A stretch of DNA of 64,000 bases from assembly GCA_963710625.1 (NCBI GenBank), contig CAVQBG010000016.1, forward strand, positions 62,001 to 126,000, given 5' to 3'. Positions 17,111-25,092 of this stretch are shown piece after piece. The stretch's first letter is position 1. Every line of letters begins with the position of its first letter. The position numbers and the translations under genes were made by a program. The notes under the pieces are model-generated. The model saw only the letters and a list, made by a program, of their open reading frames with translations, did no database searches and was not told where the DNA came from. This DNA is from Sva-07 sp963710625 (GTDB lineage Bacteria; Actinomycetota; Acidimicrobiia; Acidimicrobiales; Ilumatobacteraceae).

Positions 17111-17680
17111 ATGACCGGCAAGCGACCGACGCAACCACGGATCGAACCGATCGACCTCGACGAGGTGACCGACGACGAACTCCGGACCACGCTCGCTGGG
17201 ACGCTCACACTCGACGGGCGGCCGCTCAACATCTTCGGGGTGCTCGGCCACCACCCCAAGCTGTTGAAGCGTTTCAACCTGCTCGGCGGCTTCCTGCTCA
17301 ACAAGGGGTTGCTCCCCGAGCGTGAGCGCGAGCTGGTGATCCTGCGTATCGGCTGGCACGCACAGGCCGTGTACGAGTTCGGCCAGCACACCGTCATCGG
17401 CAAGCGCTGCGGACTCACGGACGAGGAGATCGCCGCGCTGACCCGGTCGCCGCACGATCATTCCTGGAGCGCGCAGGATCTGGCGTTGATCGCACTCGCC
17501 GACGACCTCGCCGCCGACGACTGTGTGGGCAACGGAACGTGGTTGGCGCTCACGACGCAGTGGTCGGAGGCCGAACTGGTCGAACTCCTGGTCCTCGCCG
17601 GCTTCTACCGTCTGGTGTCCGGCTTCCTGAACAGCGCCGGCGTACAACTCGATGACGGCATCCCCGGTTTCCCCACCTGA
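17111..17680 (+). CDS. CMD-like protein without the CxxC motif
   Basis: This 189-residue protein is a CMD-fold relative (LLPERERELVILRIGWHAQAVYEFGQHTVIG) in which the AhpD cysteines are replaced: the motif region reads GWHAQAVYEFGQH. It may be a decarboxylase-type rather than a redox member, acting on a ring-cleavage lactone or acid. The ATG at 17111 follows GGAGCAG. It is the last gene of the aromatic cluster. Confidence 0.75.
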   Translation: MTGKRPTQPRIEPIDLDEVTDDELRTTLAGTLTLDGRPLNIFGVLGHHPKLLKRFNLLGGFLLNKGLLPERERELVILRIGWHAQAVYEFGQHTVIGKRCGLTDEEIAALTRSPHDHSWSAQDLALIALADDLAADDCVGNGTWLALTTQWSEAELVELLVLAGFYRLVSGFLNSAGVQLDDGIPGFPT

Positions 17681-17690
17681 GAATTGCAGC

Positions 17691-17702
17691 AGGGGTCTGA
17701 CC
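17691..17702. repeat. partial copy of the palindromic element
   Basis: AGGGGTCTGACC matches the central part of the 31-bp element, but the outer GTTACGCC/GGCGTAAC arms are missing or altered. It lies at the 3' end of the decayed nuclease copy, 11 bp after the CMD stop. Confidence 0.45.
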
Positions 17703-17711
17703 AATGCGATG

Positions 17712-18262
17712 ACGGCTGGTGCTCGCGGTCGAACACGTGCTTGCCGTCCTCCGGATCGAGTGTGACGTCGTCCAGCCACCAGGCCGGCTCTAGGCTCTGA
17801 TCGATCTGTTCGATCGCCTGTGCGAGATCGGCACTCGCGAGGGCATGGTCGAGGTAGCCGATCTGGCCGTCGAAGACATGGGAAGAGGCGTCGTCGCCCC
17901 GGAACAGCCGGATCAGATCGGTGTTGTCGTGGGCGGTATCGGTGCTGTCGTCGGACCCCGCCGCGATCGCATCGATCGGGTCCTCCTTGTCGTAGGAGTT
18001 GAGGTCGCCGATGATCAACGTGTCGCTGTCGCCGCTGGCGGTCGGGTCGCCGGCGAGCCAGTCGACGAGGGCCTCGGCGGCCGCTGTACCGCCACCGTGA
18101 ACACGCTGCCCGATGAGTCGGCGAAGCTCTGGGCGAGCACCGGACGGCTCTTGGTGTCGGCCGACGACGTCCGCGTCGATCGCGGTCAACGCTGACACGA
18201 TCTTGTCGCACTGCCTGGTCAGCTCTCCGGCGTCGTCAGCTCCCCGGCACTCCTGGCCGCCG
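17712..18262 (-). pseudogene. decayed partial duplicate of the secreted nuclease gene
   Basis: Read on the minus strand, this stretch aligns to the C-terminal nuclease domain of the intact neighbour. It starts like ARGANNDDEF (here RGADDAGELTRQCDKIVSAL), then TAIDADVVG, then in a different frame DTKSRPVLAQSF...VFTVAV, then back in the first frame LIIGDLNSYDKEDPIDA and HVFDGQIGYLDHALA. The large middle region between DADVVG and DTK, and the region around the SKG segment, are deleted. The frame therefore breaks twice, and the final SSDHDP active-site segment is lost or reduced to PSSH. It begins about 12 bp after the intact gene's stop, so it looks like a tandem 3' duplication under decay. Confidence 0.8.
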
Positions 18263-18273
18263 TCTCATCGGTG

Positions 18274-21200
18274 CTACTTCGTGCCGCGTGACTTCGGGAC
18301 CAACACCTCGGCGGTGCCGATTGCAGTGTTCCCGCAGTCGTCGGTGACCTGGTACGTCACCGTGTACACCCGGCCGCTGCCCGTGCCCGAGCGTTCGGCT
18401 CGCAGCTGGAAGGTCATGTCATCGACCACCACGATGTCGCCGGCGGTGTCACCGTCGCCGAGTCCGTTGTCGGGCTCGTTCGAGGTGACCGACAACAAGG
18501 TGATCGTCGGTGTGGTGTCGAAGTTGTCGCTCGCCGTCACCGTCGCGGTCACCTCGACCATCTGGTGGTTCGGCGGCCACAACACGCCGTGGCTCAGGAG
18601 GACGTCGATCGTGGGCGACACCTGCTCACACACGTCCAGGCCGATCACGACCGGATCGTGATCGGACGACCGGTACGCATCAGGCGCATAGAGCGCATCC
18701 TGCGCCGGCTGCTTGAACGACGTGTCGTAGTCGATCAGATCGGGCTCGTCGGCGTTGACGTGCCACACGGTCACCCCGGTCACGTCGTCGACGAGGTCAC
18801 CGTTGGCGAGCGCGTGGTCGAGGTAGCCGAGCTGGCCGTCGAACACGTACGAGTAGGCGAACTCACCGCCGAACTGGCTGACGAGATCGGTGTACCCGCC
18901 GGCGATCAATGCGTCGATCGGGTCTTCCTTGTCATACGAGTTGAGGTCACCGATGATCAACGATTCGGCGACGCCGGTTCCGGTCGGGTCGCTCGCCATC
19001 CAGTCGGAGAGCGCCTGGGCGGCGAGTGTGCGGGTGATGTTGCAGTTGCCCGCGCCGTCGCCGAGGTCCGGATCGTTGACGTCGTCGCAGGCGGAGCCCT
19101 TCGACTTGAGGTGGTTCACTGCGACGGTGACCATGCCGCCGGTGGTGGTGCTCATGAACGTCTGGGCGAGGGCCGGACGGTTCTTGGTGTCGATGAACCG
19201 TGGATCGACCGAGCCGTCGAGAACGGCGTAGTCGCCGATCGGCGTCGCCGACGCCGGCTGGTACACGAAGGCCACCTTGATCTCGTCGGTCCCGATGACC
19301 CCGGTGTCGACGTAGTCGTACGGGCCGGCGCCTGTGGCGTTGAGCCCGGCGACGAGGTCAGCGATCGCTTCGGTGTTGTTCTCGATCTCGATCAGTCCGA
19401 CGACGTCGGCGTCGATCGCAGTGACCGCCGAGATGATCTTGGCGCGTTGCCGCTGGAACTCGTCGTCATTGTTGGCGCCGCGGGCGTTCAAGGTCGTGAA
19501 GTAGTTCAAGACGTTGAACGAGGCGACCTTGAGGTTGCCTCCCACGTCGTCCGGAGCGGCCGTCCGCGGATTGACCGACTGGTAGTCGGCCCCCTGAGTC
19601 GGCTGGATGCGGTACAGGCCGAACCCGTAGTCCATCACGCCGGTCACGTTGGCGACGGTGTCCCCGCCGCGGAACAGGTTGTCGAGCGTGAACTCGGCGC
19701 CGTTCGGGTGAATGGCGGGGTCGGGGTTCTGATTCGTTCGGCCGTCGTCGAGGGTGATCTTCGACAGGGCGTTCGAAGCAGTGAGCGCAGTGGCCTCTGG
19801 CGAACCGGGATCGAAGACGGCGGTCGGCTGATACAACCGCTCACTCGTGAGCACGATCTCGCCGAAGCGGTCGTAGTTGAAGTACTCGCTGATGACGAGG
19901 TCCTGCGGGAAGGTGACCAGCATGCCCTCGACGGATTCGAACGTGTCGGAACCGGCGACCGGCAGTTCGAGCACGACCGGCGCCGGGAGTGGAGCACCGG
20001 TGTCGCAGACCAGCACGTTGGTGGCCGGCGACAGTTCCGTGCGGCCGAAGTACTCGGTCACGATGCCGCGGACGCGGAGGACGTCGCCCACGGCGACCGG
20101 CGTCGATGCGTCGAACACGTAGATGCCGTCGCTGGTCGCTGGATCGGCGTCACCGGCGTCCTGGACGTAGAACCCGCCGAGCGGGTTGTTGCCGTCGGGG
20201 TCGGTCTGGAAGTCGGCGACCACGGTGCCCTCGATCGCGACGTCGGTGCCGACCAGTGGGCTCGACGCACCGCTGCCTTGGATCGCGGAGATCTCAGTGA
20301 TCGGATCGCCACACGCCTCCGGCGGGGTGACGAACATCTGGTTCAGGGCACCCGGCGTGTTGTAGGCCTCGCCGAGCGATGCGGTGCCGGCGAAGCCGGG
20401 GATGCCGGCGAGGTCGAAGTCGTTGCGGACCCAGTCGGCGCTGGTGTCGGTGTCAGTGCCATCGGGGATGCGTGACGCGCCACCCGGTGCGAACGATGAG
20501 ACGCCGTCGTAGTTCGGGCCGAGGGCCACGGCGTAGGTGACGTCACCGGCACCGCCGTCGTTGACGGCCACGTCGTCGACGATCGACGTCCACGGCGTCA
20601 TGTCGAACACACCGTCATCGTTCGAGTCGAGGTCCTGGAGAGCGGCGCCGGAGAAGCCGTCGACGAGGAGCAGCGAGATCGAACCGTTCTCCAGGGCGTT
20701 CGCCGGTAGCGACGCCAGGTACAGCCCATCGGCATCGGTGGTGCCGATCGCGATGACCTCGTCGACCGAACCGATCGCCGAGTTGCTGTCGCCTTCGATC
20801 TCGAGCACGGTCAGCGTGGAGAGGTCGGTGTTCGGCGGACCGAAGATCTCGACGTACTCCACGTCGACCCCGGTCGTGCTCGCCGAGAACTCGTTGATGA
20901 CCGGGTCGGCGGGACCGCTGCCACCGCCGCAGGTGGTGGTGTGGGAACCGAGCCCGTCGAAGGTGTTGATCGGGAAGGAGTCCCATTCGGTGGAGGCGTC
21001 GAACGCATCGTTGGCGTTGGTGTCGCCTGCGCACACGGCCTCGTTCCGGCGCAGGGTGTCGTCCTGGCCCCCGCCCGGCCACTGACTGCCCGGATCGAAC
21101 CCGATCTGGCCGAATGCGTCGACGACCGCCCCGTTCTTGCGGAGCACGACGGCGTCGTCGCCGTTGAAGTTGATGACCGCACTGCTGGTCAAGTCGGTCT

Positions 21201-21552
21201 CGGCAAGGATTGCTGCGTCGGCTGAAGCGTGAGCGAGCACGAAGACGTCGCCGTCGGCGATCGTCCCGCCGAGCGCCACGCTCTGGCTCGCGGACCCCGC
21301 ACCGTTGCTGTAGAGCTCGAGCGTGTAGCCGCCGGCGGCGAGATCGACCGCACCGCCGGTGCCGTTGTAGATCTCGATCGCCTTGTTGAACGACGACCCT
21401 TCGATGTACTCCGACATGAAGAGTTCGGTCGGGGCAGCTGCGGCGACCGACGGCGAACCGCCGATCAGCACCGGGACGAACGAGGCGACGAGCGCCCCTG
21501 CCAGTGCAAGTCGACGAACCGAGGTGGACCGGGTGTGAGCCGAGTCGATCAT
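18274..21552 (-). CDS. large secreted nuclease with lamin-tail domains (ExeM/NucH-like)
   Basis: This 1092-residue protein has an N-terminal signal peptide (hydrophobic core LALAGALVASFVPVLIGG, cleavage near residue 40). A lamin-tail domain follows (about 43-200, LFMSEYIEGSSFNKAIEIYN), then a second LTD-like segment (about 213-400) and an OB-like region (about 410-520). An endonuclease/exonuclease/phosphatase domain spans about 668-975 (LKVASFNVLNYF, IEIENN, LIIGDLNSYDKEDPI, YRSSDHDPVV), and a C-terminal Ig/HYR-like repeat closes the protein. The architecture is that of ExeM/NucH extracellular DNases. There is no sortase or TM anchor visible. It lies downstream of a 5'-nucleotidase on the same strand, which suggests joint degradation of extracellular DNA for phosphate and nucleosides. 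Confidence 0.88.
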   Translation of the reverse strand: MIDSAHTRSTSVRRLALAGALVASFVPVLIGGSPSVAAAAPTELFMSEYIEGSSFNKAIEIYNGTGGAVDLAAGGYTLELYSNGAGSASQSVALGGTIADGDVFVLAHASADAAILAETDLTSSAVINFNGDDAVVLRKNGAVVDAFGQIGFDPGSQWPGGGQDDTLRRNEAVCAGDTNANDAFDASTEWDSFPINTFDGLGSHTTTCGGGSGPADPVINEFSASTTGVDVEYVEIFGPPNTDLSTLTVLEIEGDSNSAIGSVDEVIAIGTTDADGLYLASLPANALENGSISLLLVDGFSGAALQDLDSNDDGVFDMTPWTSIVDDVAVNDGGAGDVTYAVALGPNYDGVSSFAPGGASRIPDGTDTDTSADWVRNDFDLAGIPGFAGTASLGEAYNTPGALNQMFVTPPEACGDPITEISAIQGSGASSPLVGTDVAIEGTVVADFQTDPDGNNPLGGFYVQDAGDADPATSDGIYVFDASTPVAVGDVLRVRGIVTEYFGRTELSPATNVLVCDTGAPLPAPVVLELPVAGSDTFESVEGMLVTFPQDLVISEYFNYDRFGEIVLTSERLYQPTAVFDPGSPEATALTASNALSKITLDDGRTNQNPDPAIHPNGAEFTLDNLFRGGDTVANVTGVMDYGFGLYRIQPTQGADYQSVNPRTAAPDDVGGNLKVASFNVLNYFTTLNARGANNDDEFQRQRAKIISAVTAIDADVVGLIEIENNTEAIADLVAGLNATGAGPYDYVDTGVIGTDEIKVAFVYQPASATPIGDYAVLDGSVDPRFIDTKNRPALAQTFMSTTTGGMVTVAVNHLKSKGSACDDVNDPDLGDGAGNCNITRTLAAQALSDWMASDPTGTGVAESLIIGDLNSYDKEDPIDALIAGGYTDLVSQFGGEFAYSYVFDGQLGYLDHALANGDLVDDVTGVTVWHVNADEPDLIDYDTSFKQPAQDALYAPDAYRSSDHDPVVIGLDVCEQVSPTIDVLLSHGVLWPPNHQMVEVTATVTASDNFDTTPTITLLSVTSNEPDNGLGDGDTAGDIVVVDDMTFQLRAERSGTGSGRVYTVTYQVTDDCGNTAIGTAEVLVPKSRGTK

Positions 21553-21596
21553 GGTGTTCCCTTCCGAAGCGCCCGCCGCGAATGTTCGATGTGTCA

Positions 21597-21620
21597 GCTG
21601 GGCTCCCGGCGGAGCCCAGC
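21597..21620. promoter_or_regulatory. perfect hairpin in the leader of the nuclease gene
   Basis: GCTGGGCTCC and GGAGCCCAGC form a perfect 10-bp stem around CGGC. It lies 45-68 bp upstream of the nuclease ATG. It might be a second terminator of the upstream gene or a leader element that tunes nuclease expression. Confidence 0.5.
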
Positions 21621-21640
21621 GGTGTTCAGGTGGCTGATGA

Positions 21641-21678
21641 ACCGGTTCCCCCCGACCTGATGATCGGGGGGAACCGGT
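21641..21678 (-). terminator. strong hairpin terminator after the 5'-nucleotidase gene
   Basis: ACCGGTTCCCCCCGA and its exact complement TCGGGGGGAACCGGT make a perfect 15-bp stem with an 8-base loop, 6 bp past the 5'-nucleotidase stop. There is no clear T-run, as is common in GC-rich actinobacteria. Confidence 0.75.
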
Positions 21679-21684
21679 GACGCA

Positions 21685-23487
21685 TCAGGGAAGCTCGTTG
21701 ACCCGGTCGGTGCTCGGAGGAGCAACCGGGCTGAACGTGCCGAGGTAGTTGACGAGGGCCTGCAGATCGTTGCCGCCGTCGAGTCGCGGTGCAGTGATCG
21801 TGGCGAACGTCGTGAAGTTGTCCCCGCCGTCGGCGAGGAAGTTGTTCACCGTCACGTTGTAGGTCGCGGTGGGGTTCAGCGCGACGCCGTCCAGCTGCAC
21901 GTTGGAGATCGTCACCGAGGTGCAGTCGCCGGCCACGATCGTGGTGGCGAGGTCGTACGTGAACCCTTCGGACACGCCGAGGTGCAGGAACGGTCGGCTC
22001 GAACCCAGCGGTTGGCATTGCTCCTCGAGCACCGAGATGATTTCGGCGCCGGTCATCGCGTAGGTGACCAGCGTGTTGCCGAACGGCTGGAACGTGAACG
22101 CCTCGCCGAACGTGACGACGCCGTCACCTTCGGGTGGGGTCTGCGACTCAGCGAACGTGAGGTCCGAACGGACGCCGCCCGGGTTCATGAACGCCACGTC
22201 GGCAAAGTTCGACGACGTCGCCCAGAGCTGGGCGTCGGCAACCAGGTTGCCCGCCGCTGATTCGACGCCACGGTCCGTTCCGGGCGGAGTCCCACCTCGG
22301 GTGATGTCGGCCGTGATGTCGCCGATCGGCGTGCTGCCCGCAGCGTCGACCAGGGGCCGCCACTTGTCGATGATGGCCGTCATCGCCGGGTCCGGCGCGA
22401 GGTCGGCCTGGAAGACTGCATGGTTGGTCGACGTGCTGAGGTCACGGCGGACGTCGTTGGTCCGCTTGTCGAGGACCAGGTTCACCTCGGTCACGACACG
22501 GCCGAACGAGTAGGCGCTGGTCACGATGCGCGGCTGGCCGTCGGGATCGGGGAGCTCGCAGTTGTACGGCAGGTGAGTGTGGCCGGTGATCATGACGTCG
22601 ATCTCGGGATCGAGCGCGTTGTTGATGGCCACGATCGGCCCGGAGATGCCGACGCAGGCGTCGACGTCACCCGGAGGCGGAGTCTGTGAACCGCCCTCGT
22701 GCAGCAGCACGACGATCGCCTCGACGCCCTGTGCCTTCAGGATCGGGACGAGTGCGTTGGCGGTGTCGGCTTCGTCGAGGAAGTCCCATCCCTGGATGCC
22801 GGCGGCCGCCACCAGGGTGTCGGTGGCCTCGAGGGTCATCCCGATGAAGCCGACCTTGACGTTCTTGACCCGCTCGATCCAGTACGGCGGCAACGGCGTC
22901 TCGCCCGTGGTCTCGTTGACGACGTTGGCAGCGAGCCACTGGAAGTCGGCGCCGGGGTACGGCGCGTCGGGGAAGTAGCAGCCGTCGACGGGATGACACC
23001 CGCCGTTCTGCATGCGCAGGAGCTCGGTGACGCCCTCGTCGAACTCGTGGTTGCCGACGCTCGACACGTCGAGCTGCATCGCGTTCAGCGACTCGACCGA
23101 CGGCTCGTCGTGGAAGAGCCCGGAGAACGCCGGAGATCCGCCGATCAGGTCGCCGGCGGCGACGGTGAGGCTGTACTTGTTGCCCTGACGCAGTTCGTTG
23201 AGCTTGGCGGACAGGTACTCGGACCCTCCTGCGGCGGCGCCGGCGACGGTGCCGGGCGTGTTCGCCTCGAGGTGGCCGTGGTAGTCGTTGATGCCGAGGA
23301 GCTGCAGGTCGATCAGCTGGCCCTTCGGATCCGGGTTGCCGGGCGGCTGCGGGTTGCCGTTTCGGCCGGCCGACGCGGTGTTGGCGCTGAAGGCCGCAGC
23401 GCCGATCGAGATGGCGACGGCGCTCGTGACGGCGACGATGCGGCGGCGCCTCTGGCTCCACTGCACTCTGGATGGATTGGCGGACAT
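21685..23487 (-). CDS. secreted 5'-nucleotidase/2',3'-cyclic phosphodiesterase (UshA/NucA type)
   Basis: This 600-residue protein has a signal peptide (RRRRIVAVTSAVAISIGAAA, cleavage near ASA at 40). A calcineurin-like metallophosphatase domain follows, with LLGINDYHGHLE (D68, H70), AAGDLIGG, GNHEFDEG and TGHTHLPYN. The C-terminal 5'-nucleotidase domain includes NPGGVRSDL, FGNTLVTYAMTG and FLADGGDNF. It should release phosphate and nucleosides from nucleotides outside the membrane. ATG at 23487 follows GAGGGG. Two hairpins separate it from the nuclease gene downstream, so the pair are neighbours with a shared purpose rather than a simple operon. Confidence 0.92.
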   Translation of the reverse strand: MSANPSRVQWSQRRRRIVAVTSAVAISIGAAAFSANTASAGRNGNPQPPGNPDPKGQLIDLQLLGINDYHGHLEANTPGTVAGAAAGGSEYLSAKLNELRQGNKYSLTVAAGDLIGGSPAFSGLFHDEPSVESLNAMQLDVSSVGNHEFDEGVTELLRMQNGGCHPVDGCYFPDAPYPGADFQWLAANVVNETTGETPLPPYWIERVKNVKVGFIGMTLEATDTLVAAAGIQGWDFLDEADTANALVPILKAQGVEAIVVLLHEGGSQTPPPGDVDACVGISGPIVAINNALDPEIDVMITGHTHLPYNCELPDPDGQPRIVTSAYSFGRVVTEVNLVLDKRTNDVRRDLSTSTNHAVFQADLAPDPAMTAIIDKWRPLVDAAGSTPIGDITADITRGGTPPGTDRGVESAAGNLVADAQLWATSSNFADVAFMNPGGVRSDLTFAESQTPPEGDGVVTFGEAFTFQPFGNTLVTYAMTGAEIISVLEEQCQPLGSSRPFLHLGVSEGFTYDLATTIVAGDCTSVTISNVQLDGVALNPTATYNVTVNNFLADGGDNFTTFATITAPRLDGGNDLQALVNYLGTFSPVAPPSTDRVNELP

Positions 23488-23519
23488 CGGGTACCCCTCT
23501 TCGCTCGTTGGCGGTCGAC

Positions 23520-23535
23520 CCCCGGCGCGCCGGGG
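23520..23535. terminator. GC palindrome, possible terminator of the DinB operon
   Basis: CCCCGGCGCGCCGGGG is a perfect 16-bp palindrome 48 bp past the DinB-like stop and 33 bp upstream of the 5'-nucleotidase ATG on the same strand. It could end the upstream transcript or lie in the nucleotidase leader. Confidence 0.4.
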
Positions 23536-23582
23536 AGACCAACCGTTGTAGCACAGTCGAGCGAACCCTCCGAACGGCGGGG

Positions 23583-24188
23583 TCAGGAGGTCATGCCGCC
23601 GAGGCCCACGAGGCCGCGGGCGAGTTCGATCTCGCCCATGTGGCGCAGGCCGTGCTGGTACAGCCAGCACTCGAACCCGTCGAGCACGGTGATCCCCGCC
23701 GGCCCGGCGCAGCGGGCGCTGTAGGTGCTGGCGATCACCGGGGGGTACGGCTTCGCGACCAGAACCCGTGTGAGGTCGGCCGGATCCATCGATGCGAGGT
23801 ACGCCTCGGTGCGCTCGAACACGGTGCGCTGGTAGTCCTTGTACGCCTCGTAGTCGCCGATGCGCTGCGCGACCATTTCGTCGACCGACTTCTCCTTGCC
23901 GTGGTCGGCGATCGTGAGCTGCAGGCGTTCCTTCCACTCGTCGTTCCAGATCGGCGGCTCGCCGGTGATCATCATGAACGACCCGTCGTGCACGTTGACG
24001 TAGTGGAACAGCGAGAACGCGACCGGCAGCACGCCCTCGCGCTCGAAGTGGTTGACGTGCTCGAGCTCCATCGTGTCGACCGCCTGGTAGTACAGCGAGT
24101 GCATCGTGCGCATGCGCCGGTACAGCGAGTCGAGGATCGGGTCGGCCAGCGGTGGGCCGGCGTTGAGGTCGAGGTCGATGTCGGTCAT
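23583..24188 (-). CDS. DinB-like four-helix metal-binding protein
   Basis: This 201-residue protein (ATG at 24188) has the DinB/YfiT-type layout. A metal histidine pattern occurs in ELEHVNHFERE and in the C-terminal YQHGLRHMGEIELARG helix. The family includes thiol-dependent transferases (bacillithiol/mycothiol S-transferases) and many unknowns. Its start overlaps the stop of the preceding hypothetical gene (ATGA). Pairing with a VOC-fold gene in the same operon hints at thiol-conjugate or detoxification chemistry, but that is only a suggestion. Confidence 0.65.
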   Translation of the reverse strand: MTDIDLDLNAGPPLADPILDSLYRRMRTMHSLYYQAVDTMELEHVNHFEREGVLPVAFSLFHYVNVHDGSFMMITGEPPIWNDEWKERLQLTIADHGKEKSVDEMVAQRIGDYEAYKDYQRTVFERTEAYLASMDPADLTRVLVAKPYPPVIASTYSARCAGPAGITVLDGFECWLYQHGLRHMGEIELARGLVGLGGMTS

Positions 24189-24679
24189 CGGGTTCCTTCC
24201 GGTGGAGGCGTGTCGGGTGGGCCGAGGCGGGTGAGGCGGCAGGTGAATCCGATGTACTGCCACATGAGGTCGTCGCCGTCGAGCCAGCGTCTCACCTCGA
24301 TCGGCACACCGACAGGGCGGAGCACGTGGACGCCGTCTTCGAACGTCGCGACGACGGTGATCGGGGTGGCCTTGTCGAACTCGGCCACGTCGTTGACGCC
24401 GTTGGCCTCGGTGCCGTCACAGCGCATGTCGTGGACGATCCCACCGGCGGTGATCGTGACCCGGTCGCCGCACTGCTCGATGCGTTGCACGCTGCCGAGG
24501 ATGCGGTGCTCCGGGATCGGTGCGCCGTCGACCAGGACCTCGACGACCTTCCACAGTCCGCGCATGTCGGGAGCGCCGGCGACGATCGGTTCGGTGCACG
24601 TTGCCAGAACGGGTTCGGGGAACGTGTCGCCCCAGCCGCCGGATGGCGTCTTGGCCACGGGAATCGTGTCGGCGTTCAC
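24185..24679 (-). CDS. conserved-looking hypothetical protein between VOC and DinB genes
   Basis: I do not recognise this 164-residue protein. It has no TM segment or signal peptide. It is rich in beta-type stretches (MRGLWKVVEVLVDG, GDRVTITAGGIVHDM, ITVVATFEDGVHVLRPVG, MWQYIGFTCRL), suggesting a small beta-barrel such as a lipocalin-like fold. Three cysteines are spread out without a motif. The GTG at 24679 overlaps the VOC stop (GTGA), and its stop overlaps the DinB start (ATGA), so translation of all three is coupled. Confidence 0.6.
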   Translation of the reverse strand: MNADTIPVAKTPSGGWGDTFPEPVLATCTEPIVAGAPDMRGLWKVVEVLVDGAPIPEHRILGSVQRIEQCGDRVTITAGGIVHDMRCDGTEANGVNDVAEFDKATPITVVATFEDGVHVLRPVGVPIEVRRWLDGDDLMWQYIGFTCRLTRLGPPDTPPPEGTR

Positions 24680-25047
24680 CGTGCCGGCGTCCGGGCCGGA
24701 GCCGGTTCGTGCAGTTCGATCATGTTGCCCGACGGATCGAACAGGAACGTCTGTCGTGCGGTGCCGACCCCGCCGGGATCGCGGACCTCGATGCCTCGAT
24801 CGCGCAGTTCGGCGACGGCGGCGTCGAGGTCGGCGACCTGGACGGCGAAGTGCTGGCCGCAGTTGTCCGGGACGTCGCCCTCGATCAGGTGGACCTGCTG
24901 GCCGCCGATGTCGAGCCATGCTCCACCGAAGGGGAAGTCGGGACGGTCCGTGCGAGCGGTCAACCCGAGCACGCCGGTGTAGAACTCGATGCTCTCGGCC
25001 GCGTCGCGCACGTTGATCGACACGTGGTGGACCCCCAGCGGCTGCAC
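24676..25047 (-). CDS. glyoxalase/bleomycin-resistance (VOC) family protein
   Basis: This 123-residue single VOC module starts with GVHHVSINVRDAAESIEFYT and contains QQVHLIEGD, FAVQVADLD and MIELHEP, which supply the usual His/Glu metal ligands. Such proteins act as lyases, isomerases or antibiotic binders; the substrate is unknown. It is first of a three-gene overlapping operon with the hypothetical and DinB-like genes. Confidence 0.78.
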   Translation of the reverse strand: MQPLGVHHVSINVRDAAESIEFYTGVLGLTARTDRPDFPFGGAWLDIGGQQVHLIEGDVPDNCGQHFAVQVADLDAAVAELRDRGIEVRDPGGVGTARQTFLFDPSGNMIELHEPAPARTPAR

Positions 25048-25092
25048 CGCATCAGTGTGTCAGACGACGACGACGGGATCTCACCCGGCGGC

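Noticed and set aside
8241..17680. Aromatic cluster considered as a horizontally acquired island
   Set aside because: No integrase, transposase or tRNA boundary is seen, and base and codon use look like those of its neighbours.
19877..21085. Plus-strand open frames within the nuclease gene
   Set aside because: They are shadows of the long minus-strand gene, which has a signal peptide and continuous domain homology.
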